From Spirochaetaceae bacterium (GTDB lineage: Bacteria > Spirochaetota > Spirochaetia > Treponematales > Breznakiellaceae), in contig JAITGJ010000178.1 of NCBI GenBank assembly GCA_031280705.1, positions 1 to 9,352 of the forward strand: a stretch of 9,352 bases of DNA, given 5' to 3'. Within the stretch, counting starts at the first letter, position 1. Each line of letters begins with the position of its first letter. The notes under the pieces were generated by a model. That model searched no databases. It was given only the letters and a program-made list of their open reading frames with translations, and was not told where the DNA came from. Position numbers and translations under genes: made by a program. Shown here in pieces: positions 1-6,971 of the stretch.

Positions 1-157
<157 letters not shown>

Positions 158-175
158 CGCTTCATTTTTCGGCTC

Positions 176-202
176 TTGTTTTTATACGATCTTTTGGATA
201 AT
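176..202 (+). promoter_or_regulatory. Candidate promoter of clpS
   Basis: A TTGTTT hexamer (176-181) is followed after 15 bases by GATAAT (197-202), which matches 5 of 6 bases of the sigma-70 -10 consensus. The spacer is shorter than the preferred 17. The -10-like box ends only 8 bases before the ClpS ATG, and no convincing Shine-Dalgarno sequence lies between, so a transcript from it would be leaderless or nearly so. The same TTGTTT-15-GATAA pattern recurs upstream of clpA. Sequence 5' of this point is corrupted by the poly-C tract, so a more distal promoter could be hidden. Confidence 0.35.
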
Positions 203-210
203 CTTAGACC

Positions 211-522
211 ATGCCGCCGGTATTGGAAGACGGAATACAGTTCGCCACGCGGAATGTTGAGCGGCTCAAGGAGCCGGAAGACTATCAGGTTATCCTCCTC
301 AACGATGACTACACCACGATGGATTTTGTCGTCGCCATCCTTATGCGGATTTTCCATAAGGACGAGGCGGAGGCCAACCGCATCATGCTGGACGTGCATC
401 AGGATGGCCGGGGGAGGGCCGGTTCCTATTCCTGGGATATCGCCATTACCAAGCGGGAGCAGGTACACAGCCTCGCGCGGGAGCACGAATTCCCGCTTCG
501 CTGCGGGGTGGAGCCCTGCTAG
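211..522 (+). CDS. clpS: ATP-dependent Clp protease adaptor ClpS
   Basis: This 103-residue protein is the N-recognin of the bacterial N-degron pathway. It binds proteins with N-terminal Leu, Phe, Tyr or Trp and delivers them to the ClpA N-domain in the cytoplasm. Its length matches the family. After a flexible N-terminal extension (about 1-22) comes the core motif VILLNDDYTTMDFV (27-40). With a constant offset of three residues, every E. coli ClpS pocket residue I know is present: N31, D32, D33, T35, M37, M59, V62, H63 and L96. The hydrophobic gate Met (M37) suggests normal selectivity. The ATG at 211 is the only sensible start, because an in-frame TAG lies at 205-207. It lacks a clear Shine-Dalgarno sequence. 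It is first in the clpS-clpA-aat cluster, 150 bases before clpA. Confidence 0.96.
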   Translation: MPPVLEDGIQFATRNVERLKEPEDYQVILLNDDYTTMDFVVAILMRIFHKDEAEANRIMLDVHQDGRGRAGSYSWDIAITKREQVHSLAREHEFPLRCGVEPC

Positions 523-535
523 GAATGGCCGTATG

Positions 536-577
536 CGGCCCGGCCGTGCGCGGCCCGGCCGGTTCATTTGTTTTTTT
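536..577 (+). terminator. Possible intrinsic terminator or attenuator after clpS
   Basis: Two copies of CGGCCCGGCCG (536-546 and 551-561) fold into an 11-pair stem with one central C:C mismatch and a TGCG loop. The T-rich stretch TTCATTTG plus seven T follows (563-577). The stem starts 14 bases after the clpS stop codon. This resembles a Rho-independent terminator, although the T run is set back from the stem by mixed bases, so termination may be partial. If it works, clpA depends on read-through or on a promoter of its own. Confidence 0.55.
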
Positions 578-592
578 CCATGTTTTCTACTA

Positions 593-619
593 TTGTTTGT
601 TAATGGGGCCAATGATAAA
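593..619 (+). promoter_or_regulatory. Candidate internal promoter of clpA
   Basis: TTGTTT (593-598), a 15-base spacer and GATAAA (614-619) repeat the arrangement seen upstream of clpS. The position just after the clpS terminator-like hairpin is where an internal promoter would be expected. The short spacer and imperfect boxes make this a weak call. The -10-like box sits in the loop of the 606-631 hairpin. Confidence 0.3.
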
Positions 620-631
620 AACCATTGGCCC
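606..631 (+). other. Hairpin in the clpA leader
   Basis: GGGCCAATG (606-614) pairs perfectly with CATTGGCCC (623-631) around the eight-base loop ATAAAAAC. No T run follows, so it is not an intrinsic terminator. It lies about 40 bases upstream of the clpA start and could be an operator, an RNA-stability element or a processing site. Its role is not known. Confidence 0.5.
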
Positions 632-672
632 ATGGACGCACGCAAACCCGTTTGCGCGGGGGGAGAACTGTA

Positions 673-3105
673 ATGAATATAAGCCGTCATGTGCAGGCCA
701 TCATCAGCGCCGCGTATAACGAAGCAAAACTACGCAGCCACGAATACCTGACGCCTGAGCATATTCTGTATGCGGCGCTTTCGTTTGAAGAAGTCCAGGT
801 TATTCTCGCAGGCTGCGGCGCAAATCTTGACGCGATAAAAAACGGGATGGAAGAGTATTTTGCCCGCAAAGTCCGGATTATCAGCAGCGGCGAAGAACCC
901 AAGCAGACCGCCGCGTTCAACAGTGTGATGGAACGGGCGGTGCTGCATACCCAGTCCGCCCAGAAAGATGTGCTGGATGTGGCGGACCTTATCGTGTCCC
1001 TGTACGATGAAGAGCGGAATTACTGCGCCTATTTCCTCCGCAAGGCGGGGATCAGCACGCGGCTTATTCTGCTGGAAAACATTTCGCACGGGTTTGAGGA
1101 CGATCCGCGCTTTTCCTACGGCTACGGGCCGCCGCCGTTTCCGCCGCCCTATGGGCCGCTTCCCTTTGGGCCGCACGCGCGGCGTTTTGAGGAAGCCTCC
1201 GGCGAAGAGCGGGAAGAGGCGGGCGAAACCCCCGAAGGGCGGTATGCCGATGGCAGATTTGCCGGCGATATGGCAAAAAGCCGGAGCGGGAAAAAAAGCG
1301 CCCTGGACCGGTACGCCACGGACCTGACCGCCCTGGCGCGGGAAGGCAAGCTGGAACCGGTTATCGGGCGGGAAGCGGAACTGGACCGCACGGTGCAGGT
1401 GCTCTGCCGCCGCCTTAAAAATAACCCCGTCCATGTGGGCGATTCCGGCGTGGGGAAAACCGCCATCACCGAGGGCCTTGCCCAGCGTATTGTATCGGGA
1501 AACGTGCCGCCCACCCTGCGGGATTTTGCCATTTTCTCCCTGGATATGGGTTCACTTTTGGCGGGAACCAAGTACCGGGGCGATTTTGAGGAACGGGTCA
1601 AGCGCGTTATAGAAGATATGCTCAAAAAACAAAAGGCAATTCTCTTTATTGATGAAATTCACACGCTGGTCGGCGCGGGCGCCGTTTCCGGCGGGGCGCT
1701 GGACGCGTCCAATCTGCTGAAACCCGCGCTTACTTCGGGAAAAATCCGCTGTATCGGCTCCACCACCCACGAAGAATACGGCAAGTTTTTTGATAAAGAT
1801 CGCGCCCTGTCGCGCCGGTTTCAGAAAATCGACATAAACGAACCCGGCGTTGACGACGCCGTTTCCATTATCCGGGGCCTTAAATCAAAATATGAAGCGT
1901 ACCATCAGGTAACGTATTCCGATGAAGCCCTTGAGGGCGCGGTGCGGCTTTCGGCGCAGTTTATTACTGAACGGCGGCTCCCGGACAAGGCTATCGACGT
2001 GATAGATGAGGCGGGAGCGCTCGCGCGTATCGAAGCCTTCCGCCGCCGCGGGGAATTTGCCGCGAACGAACCGGTGGAAAGCGCGGAAACCACGGGCGCG
2101 GACGCGGCCACGGAAATTATCGCCATTGATCTGCCCCAAATCGAAACGGTAATTTCCCGGATCGCCCGCATCCCGGAACGTTCCGTGGGGGAAACCGAAA
2201 AGGACCGGCTCAAGGGGCTGGAGGAAAAACTTGCCGCGCGGGTATTTGGCCAGGATACGGCGGTGAGCGCCGTGGTCCGCGCGGTAAAGCGGAGCCGCGC
2301 GGGATTCCGGGGAGAGGGCAAGCCCGTGGCAAACTTCCTGTTTGTGGGGCCGACCGGGGTTGGCAAAACAGAGCTTGCCCGGCAGCTTGCGGACATTCTT
2401 GGGGTTACCATGCACCGTTTTGACATGAGCGAGTATCAGGAACGGCACACGGTATCCCGCCTTATCGGGTCGCCGCCGGGGTATGTGGGCTACGAAGAGG
2501 GCGGCCTCCTTACCGACGCGGTGCGGAAACAGCCCCACGCGGTGGTGCTTCTGGACGAAATTGAAAAAGCCCACCCGGATGTGTACAACATTCTGCTGCA
2601 AATAATGGATTACGCAACGCTGACGGACAATAACGGCAGAAAGGCCGATTTCCGCAATGTGGTGCTTATCATGACGAGCAACGCCGGGGCGCGGGACATT
2701 GGGAAAAACCTTATCGGGTTTGTGGAGCGGATAACCGGAGAGGCCGAAGTTGACAGCGCCGTGGAAAAAACTTTTACCCCGGAATTCCGCAACCGGCTTG
2801 ACGCGGTGGTGCGTTTTGGGCATCTTTCCGAAGCGATCATGACCTCCATCGTCAATAAGGAACTCGACCGGTTCCGCGTCCAGCTTGCGGAAAAAAACGT
2901 TTCCCTGGACGTTACCGAAGGGTGTCTTGCCCGCCTTGCCGAAGAGGGGTACAGCCGGGAATTTGGCGCGCGAAACGTGGGCCGCCTGGTGGAAGACAAA
3001 ATCAAAAGTTTTTTTGTGGACGAGGTACTTTTCGGCGCGCTCAGTTCGGGCGGCGCGGCCCGCGCGGACTGGCGGGACGGGGAATACCGCATCGATATTC
3101 TGTAG
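673..3105 (+). CDS. clpA: ATP-dependent Clp protease ATP-binding subunit ClpA
   Basis: This 810-residue AAA+ unfoldase threads ClpS-delivered and other substrates into ClpP. It has a ClpA N-domain (about 1-140), a linker (about 141-210) and two AAA+ modules. D1 has Walker A GDSGVGKT (256-263) and Walker B ILFIDE (323-328). D2 has Walker A GPTGVGKT (559-566), Walker B VVLLDE (624-629), the pore loop GYVG (603-606) and the sensor-2 motif GARN (765-768). The tripeptide IGF (681-683) matches the ClpP-docking loop, so it should act with ClpP rather than as a ClpB-type disaggregase. There is no long ClpB/ClpC middle coiled coil. An ATG at 625 is also in frame, but the ATG at 673 has a good purine-rich ribosome-binding site (about 658-667) and starts where the N-domain homology starts. 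The linker is odd: residues 148-167 are very rich in Pro, Gly, Tyr and Phe, followed by a charged stretch. Confidence 0.97.
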   Translation: MNISRHVQAIISAAYNEAKLRSHEYLTPEHILYAALSFEEVQVILAGCGANLDAIKNGMEEYFARKVRIISSGEEPKQTAAFNSVMERAVLHTQSAQKDVLDVADLIVSLYDEERNYCAYFLRKAGISTRLILLENISHGFEDDPRFSYGYGPPPFPPPYGPLPFGPHARRFEEASGEEREEAGETPEGRYADGRFAGDMAKSRSGKKSALDRYATDLTALAREGKLEPVIGREAELDRTVQVLCRRLKNNPVHVGDSGVGKTAITEGLAQRIVSGNVPPTLRDFAIFSLDMGSLLAGTKYRGDFEERVKRVIEDMLKKQKAILFIDEIHTLVGAGAVSGGALDASNLLKPALTSGKIRCIGSTTHEEYGKFFDKDRALSRRFQKIDINEPGVDDAVSIIRGLKSKYEAYHQVTYSDEALEGAVRLSAQFITERRLPDKAIDVIDEAGALARIEAFRRRGEFAANEPVESAETTGADAATEIIAIDLPQIETVISRIARIPERSVGETEKDRLKGLEEKLAARVFGQDTAVSAVVRAVKRSRAGFRGEGKPVANFLFVGPTGVGKTELARQLADILGVTMHRFDMSEYQERHTVSRLIGSPPGYVGYEEGGLLTDAVRKQPHAVVLLDEIEKAHPDVYNILLQIMDYATLTDNNGRKADFRNVVLIMTSNAGARDIGKNLIGFVERITGEAEVDSAVEKTFTPEFRNRLDAVVRFGHLSEAIMTSIVNKELDRFRVQLAEKNVSLDVTEGCLARLAEEGYSREFGARNVGRLVEDKIKSFFVDEVLFGALSSGGAARADWRDGEYRIDIL

Positions 3106-3120
3106 CGGAAGAACCTCAGT

Positions 3121-3873
3121 ATGGGAAAGCGCCGCCTGAAACCGGGACCGGACCCGGACTTTCCCTGGCTTTCCGAATACGAGCGGTTTGCCTTTCCCGC
3201 CGCGCTCCATGCCGAGGGCGATATTATCGGCGTGGGGGGCAATCTTTCGCCGGGAATGCTGCTTTCCGCCTACGAGCAGGGTATTTTCCCCTGGTACAAT
3301 GCCGATGAGCCGGTTATCTGGCAGTCGCCGAACCCGCGTTTTGTCATTTTCCCCGGCCAGCTTCATGTCTCATCTTCCATGGAAAAAATTCTCCGCCGGG
3401 GTGATTTCGCGGTTTCCTTTGACCGGGATTTTCCCGCCGTGATCGCCGGGTGCGCCGAAGTCCCGCGCCCCGGGCAGGACGGAACGTGGATAACGGACGA
3501 CATTGTGGCGGCCTATACGGCGCTGCATCGCGCCGGCTGGGTTCATTCGGCGGAAGCCTGGGACGGCGGGAACCTTGCGGGCGGCTGTTACGGCATCAGG
3601 CTGGGCAATGTTTTTGTGGGGGAATCAATGTTTGCCCGAAAGTCCAACGCGTCCAAAGCCGCCTTTATCACGCTGGCGCGGACGCTGTTTGCCGATAAAC
3701 TTGCCTTTATCGACTGTCAGGTGCCCACGCCCCACCTTGAACGGCTCGGCGGTGAGGAAATCCCCCGGCGGGAGTATCTGTTTCTGCTGGAAGAAATTCT
3801 GGCCGCCGCCGAACCGGACTTTGACGGCGCAAGCCGCCGGGGGCACTGGGGCGCGTTATACGGCCGCCCGTAA
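3121..3873 (+). CDS. aat: Leucyl/phenylalanyl-tRNA--protein transferase
   Basis: This cytoplasmic enzyme transfers Leu or Phe from aminoacyl-tRNA to proteins with N-terminal Lys or Arg, converting a secondary N-degron into a primary one that ClpS recognises. The 250-residue protein carries the family signatures in order: the glycine-rich segment followed by YEQGIFPWY (51-59), WQSPNPR (67-73), TWI (122-124), HSAE (142-145), GGCYGI (154-159), the F-x-GESMF block with NASK (165-179), and IDCQVPTPHL (197-206). Length and motifs indicate an intact L/F-transferase. It starts 15 bases after the clpA stop codon with a GGAAG ribosome-binding site (3107-3111), so it is probably co-transcribed with clpA. 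It completes a cluster of tagging enzyme, adaptor and unfoldase. It converges on the minus-strand gene that ends at 3895, with no obvious terminator between them. Confidence 0.97.
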   Translation: MGKRRLKPGPDPDFPWLSEYERFAFPAALHAEGDIIGVGGNLSPGMLLSAYEQGIFPWYNADEPVIWQSPNPRFVIFPGQLHVSSSMEKILRRGDFAVSFDRDFPAVIAGCAEVPRPGQDGTWITDDIVAAYTALHRAGWVHSAEAWDGGNLAGGCYGIRLGNVFVGESMFARKSNASKAAFITLARTLFADKLAFIDCQVPTPHLERLGGEEIPRREYLFLLEEILAAAEPDFDGASRRGHWGALYGRP

Positions 3874-3894
3874 GCCCCGCCGCCCCGCGCCGGA

Positions 3895-5868
3895 CTACGC
3901 GCCCGCCGCGAAAAGCGCGGCGTCGGTGTGGGGCAGGAAACAGGCCGCCACAAATTCGTCCATATAACCGGGGTGGGAAGAAAGTTCGAGATAGGTGATG
4001 CCCCGCGCGGTGTCGCGCACCGTTTCCGCGCCCTGCCGGGAGTGGACCATCGCGTAGGCCCCCATGAGCGAGCTGTTCCCGATATAGTGAAATTTTTCCA
4101 GCGGAAGATCCGGGAACATACCGATCCGTATAGCGCTCTGCATATTGATCCCGCTCCCGATGCCCCCGGCGACAAATACGGCCTCGATGGCGTCCACGGG
4201 ATAATCCACCGCGGCAAGCATCGTTCTGACGGCGGAAAAAATGGCCCCCTTGGCGCGAATAAAGTTGTCGATGTCCGCCTCGGTAAGGGCGATTTCGTCT
4301 CCCGTCCCGCTTGCTTCGGGAAAGACCGCGATATATCGCGCAAGGCCGTACTCGTCCCGGACCACCCGGGGCCGCTCCGCCGCGTCTTCACGGACGAATT
4401 TTCCCTTTGCGTTGATGATCCCGGCGCGGAACAGTTCCGCGATCAGATCGATAAGGCCCGATCCGCAGATGCCCCGCGGCTTGTCCGCGCCCACCACGGT
4501 AAGGGCGGGCGTCATGGTTTCCCCGTCAATGACAACGGCCTCAATGGCCCCGTCCGTAGCCCGCATCCCGCAGCCGATGTCCCCGCCCTCAAACGCGGGC
4601 CCGGCGGAACAGGCGCAGGCCATGAGAAAATCCGCGCTCCCAAACACCAGTTCCCCGTTGGTCCCCAGGTCGATAAGAAGCGCCGGGCCTGTTTGTTTGA
4701 ATATCATGGAAGAAAATACGCCCGCGGTAATGTCCCCGCCCACATAACTGCCAATGCCGGGCGCTACCAGCACCTCTGCGGCGGGGTTTACGCCCAGTCC
4801 CAGGTCCCGCGCAAAAAGAGCGCCGCTCTGGAAAAACGCCGGAATATATGGCTCAAGGCGTATATATTCTCCGGGAACACCCATGAAGAAGTGCGTCATG
4901 GTCGTATTGGCCGCCACCGCCACCCGGTAAATCTGATCGCGGTTAATGCCCGCCGATTCGCAGAGCCGTTCGATTAACGGCTCGATACATTCCCGCGTTA
5001 CGGCGGTATGGAGCCGTTCAAGGCCGCCGGGTCGGCCGCTTTCGATGATCCGGTTAATCACGTCCGCGCCGTAGCGGATTTGCCCGTTTCCCGCGGAACC
5101 TATCGCCACGATGTCCCCCAGTTCAAGATCGATAAGCGCCATCGAAACGGTTGTGGTGCCAATGTCAATCGCCAGCCCCGCCATGCGCGGCGGCGGTACG
5201 GCCCGGTTTTCCGCCCCGGCGGACACGGCAGAATCGTAAACATTGAGTATCGTCTTCCGCGCCCCTTCGCTTTTGATCACGCAATTAAGGGAAAAACGCG
5301 ATTTTCTGAGGAGAAGCGGCAGTTTCCGCAGGGCGTAAAGATCGAGGTCCAGGGCGTTTTCGTCAACGGCAAGATATTCCGCCGCTTTGTGGAGCAGCCG
5401 TTCCCGGTCCGCCGCCGCGTCCCCCAGATCAGGCGGCGGCAGCGTAAAGGAAAGTACCTCAAGTCCCAAATCGCCGCCCATGCCCATCCCGGCAAGCTCC
5501 CGCCGGAAAGCGGCGTACACTTCGCGGTCCCGGGTAACGGCCAGATCGGCAATTTTTATCCGCGTTTGATAGGCCAGGGCGCTTGCGGGGACCAGCGCCT
5601 CCGCTTCGCCCGTTACACGGCTTTGACAGGCGAGGCGGAACCCCGCCGCATAATCGTCCGGCTTGATATGCCGGGACGGCCCGTCATCGGCAAGGGAACC
5701 TTTGAGGAGGCGGACGCGGCATTTACCGCAGGTTCCGTTACCGCCGCACGGCGCGTCGATTGCCACGCCGGCCTTCCGGGCGGCTTCAAGAAGCGGCATG
5801 TCCCGGGAAACCTGAACGGATCGGGTTTCACTGCCTTCAATAATAAAAGTAACAGTACACAACGGCAT
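3895..5868 (-). CDS. [2Fe-2S]/ASKHA protein, RACE-type activator of a corrinoid enzyme (DUF4445)
   Basis: The 657-residue protein joins an N-terminal plant-type [2Fe-2S] ferredoxin domain to an ASKHA ATPase-like domain. The cluster ligands are C41, C47, C50 (C-x5-C-x2-C) and C81. A linker and middle region spans about 95-228. The C-terminal half has phosphate-1 AIDIGTTTVSMALID (233-247), phosphate-2 LLIDLGTNGELVFG (397-410) and an adenosine-type motif VFVAGGIGSG (564-573). This layout is that of the reductive activators of corrinoid-dependent enzymes (RACo and relatives), which use ATP to push electrons onto inactive Co(II) cobalamin in a methyltransferase or corrinoid protein. The partner here is unknown, because no corrinoid protein or methyltransferase is in the window. 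The ATG at 5866-5868 starts the protein just before the ferredoxin fold but has no strong ribosome-binding site. It lies 104 bases downstream of dtd. RACo versus a RamA-like or uncharacterised role cannot be settled from sequence. Confidence 0.88.
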   Translation of the reverse strand: MPLCTVTFIIEGSETRSVQVSRDMPLLEAARKAGVAIDAPCGGNGTCGKCRVRLLKGSLADDGPSRHIKPDDYAAGFRLACQSRVTGEAEALVPASALAYQTRIKIADLAVTRDREVYAAFRRELAGMGMGGDLGLEVLSFTLPPPDLGDAAADRERLLHKAAEYLAVDENALDLDLYALRKLPLLLRKSRFSLNCVIKSEGARKTILNVYDSAVSAGAENRAVPPPRMAGLAIDIGTTTVSMALIDLELGDIVAIGSAGNGQIRYGADVINRIIESGRPGGLERLHTAVTRECIEPLIERLCESAGINRDQIYRVAVAANTTMTHFFMGVPGEYIRLEPYIPAFFQSGALFARDLGLGVNPAAEVLVAPGIGSYVGGDITAGVFSSMIFKQTGPALLIDLGTNGELVFGSADFLMACACSAGPAFEGGDIGCGMRATDGAIEAVVIDGETMTPALTVVGADKPRGICGSGLIDLIAELFRAGIINAKGKFVREDAAERPRVVRDEYGLARYIAVFPEASGTGDEIALTEADIDNFIRAKGAIFSAVRTMLAAVDYPVDAIEAVFVAGGIGSGINMQSAIRIGMFPDLPLEKFHYIGNSSLMGAYAMVHSRQGAETVRDTARGITYLELSSHPGYMDEFVAACFLPHTDAALFAAGA

Positions 5869-5875
5869 GATCAGG

Positions 5876-5905
5876 AGCCTACCGCGCGGCCCCCTGGAAA
5901 GTCAA
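5876..5905 (-). promoter_or_regulatory. Candidate promoter of the corrinoid-activator gene
   Basis: On the minus strand, TTGACT (5900-5905), a good -35 box, is followed after 18 bases by TAGGCT (5876-5881), a weak -10 box. Only seven bases separate the -10-like box from the ATG, so transcription from it would begin at or next to the start codon. The gene may instead be read through from dtd. Confidence 0.3.
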
Positions 5906-5972
5906 TTGCCGCGCGCGTACCCAGCCGGTCCGTGCCTGAATACGCGCGCACCGTACTTTGCATACGCGCCGT

Positions 5973-6422
5973 TTAACCCAACTCCCGTGAATCCAGAATA
6001 ATCGTAACCGGGCCGTCGTTGGTGCAGCGCACGTCCATGTGTGCGCGAAAAACGCCCGCCGCGCAGGGGAGGCCGGTTTTTTGTATCCGGGCGATAAAAT
6101 ACTCGTAGAGCGGGCGGGCGGCGTCCGGTTCCGCGGCCTCTCCGTAAAACGGACGGCGGCCCTTGCGGGCGTCGGCGAGAAGCGTAAACTGCGAAACGGC
6201 GAGCACGCCGCCGCCCGCATCCTGTACCGAACGGTTCATTTTGCCGTTTTCATCGTTAAAGATACGGAGCACGGCGATTTTTTCCGCGAGCCGCGCGGCG
6301 TCGGCCTCGGTGTCGTCCCGCGCAACGCCGAGATACACGAGGAGTCCCCGCCCGATGCTGCCGGAAACAGTTCCGTCAACCGTAACCTGTGCGTCCCGGA
6401 CCCGCTGAACCACCGCCTTCAA
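5973..6422 (-). CDS. dtd: D-aminoacyl-tRNA deacylase (DTD)
   Basis: This homodimeric proofreading enzyme hydrolyses D-amino acids, and also mis-attached glycine, from tRNAs in the cytoplasm. It is 149 residues long, normal for the family. It carries both catalytic signatures: SQFTLLAD (77-84) and TNDGPVTI (134-141), whose Gly-Pro (137-138) forms the cross-subunit chiral filter. The start is TTG at 6420-6422. No other start is possible, because the in-frame codons upstream run straight into the rubrerythrin stop codon. The Shine-Dalgarno sequence AGGA overlaps that stop, seven bases before the TTG. The gap to the upstream gene is nine bases, so translational coupling with rubrerythrin is likely. 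The use of TTG suggests modest expression. Confidence 0.96.
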   Translation of the reverse strand: MKAVVQRVRDAQVTVDGTVSGSIGRGLLVYLGVARDDTEADAARLAEKIAVLRIFNDENGKMNRSVQDAGGGVLAVSQFTLLADARKGRRPFYGEAAEPDAARPLYEYFIARIQKTGLPCAAGVFRAHMDVRCTNDGPVTIILDSRELG

Positions 6423-6431
6423 GAGACGGTC

Positions 6432-6971
6432 CTAATAGTTCGCCGCCCGGATTTGGAAATACGCGCGGGGGTGTTTACAGACGGGGCACAGTTCCGGCGC
6501 TTTTTTCCCGATAACGATGTGCCCGCAGTTGGCGCACTCCCAAATCTGCTCGCCGTCCCGCGAGAAAACAATATCCCCCTTGATATTGGCAAGCAGTTTC
6601 CGGTAGCGCTCTTCGTGGGTTTTTTCGATAGCGGCGACCATTTTGAAAAGCGCCGCGATTTCCTTAAAGCCCTCCGCATCGGCGGTTTTGGCGAATTCCG
6701 CGTACATACTGGTCCACTCGTAGTTTTCTCCCTCCGCCGCGTCCAGCAGGTTCGCCTCCGTACCGGGAATATCGTTCCCGTGGAGCAGCTTGAACCACAT
6801 TTTGGCGTGCTCCTTCTCGTTTTCGGCGGTTTCCCGGAACAGCGCCGCGATCTGGCGGTAGCCGTCCTTTTCGGCCTTTGACGCATAGTAGGTATATTTG
6901 TTCCGCGCCTGGGATTCTCCCGCAAAGGCGGCCTCTAAATTGGCCCAGGTTTTTGATCCTTTAAGTTCCAT
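6432..6971 (-). CDS. rbr: Rubrerythrin
   Basis: The 179-residue non-haem iron protein reduces hydrogen peroxide to water in anaerobes and microaerophiles, usually with electrons from rubredoxin or an NAD(P)H-linked reductase. The N-terminal ferritin-like four-helix domain (about 1-135) has diiron ligands within AGES (E19), ENEKEH (E52 and H55), the GENYEW motif (E85) and IEKTH (E116 and H119). The C-terminal rubredoxin domain has C146-x2-C149 and C162-x2-C165. At the position of the redox-switch glutamate (Glu97 of Desulfovibrio rubrerythrin) this protein has S88. An ATG 15 bases upstream is in frame, but the ATG at 6969-6971 has a GGGAG ribosome-binding site (6978-6982) six bases away and starts where the family starts. 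It heads a likely rbr-dtd operon. Confidence 0.96.
   Translation of the reverse strand: MELKGSKTWANLEAAFAGESQARNKYTYYASKAEKDGYRQIAALFRETAENEKEHAKMWFKLLHGNDIPGTEANLLDAAEGENYEWTSMYAEFAKTADAEGFKEIAALFKMVAAIEKTHEERYRKLLANIKGDIVFSRDGEQIWECANCGHIVIGKKAPELCPVCKHPRAYFQIRAANY

Noticed and set aside
625..672. Earlier clpA start that adds 16 residues
   Set aside because: The extension has no homology to ClpA N-domains. The ATG at 673 has the better ribosome-binding site, and 625 lies inside the 3' arm of a hairpin.
1885..3366. Long minus-strand open frame of 493 codons opposite clpA
   Set aside because: It is antisense to the strongly conserved ClpA D2 region and the start of aat. Its translation is rich in Arg, His, Pro and Gly without domains, as expected from the GC-rich complement of a real gene.
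3904..3922. Stem CGCCGCG/CGCGGCG as a terminator for the corrinoid activator
   Set aside because: It lies within the coding sequence and is not followed by a T run on either strand.
3928..4977. Plus-strand open frame of 349 codons opposite the corrinoid activator
   Set aside because: It is a shadow of the conserved ASKHA coding sequence on the other strand. It has no family resemblance and no ribosome-binding site.
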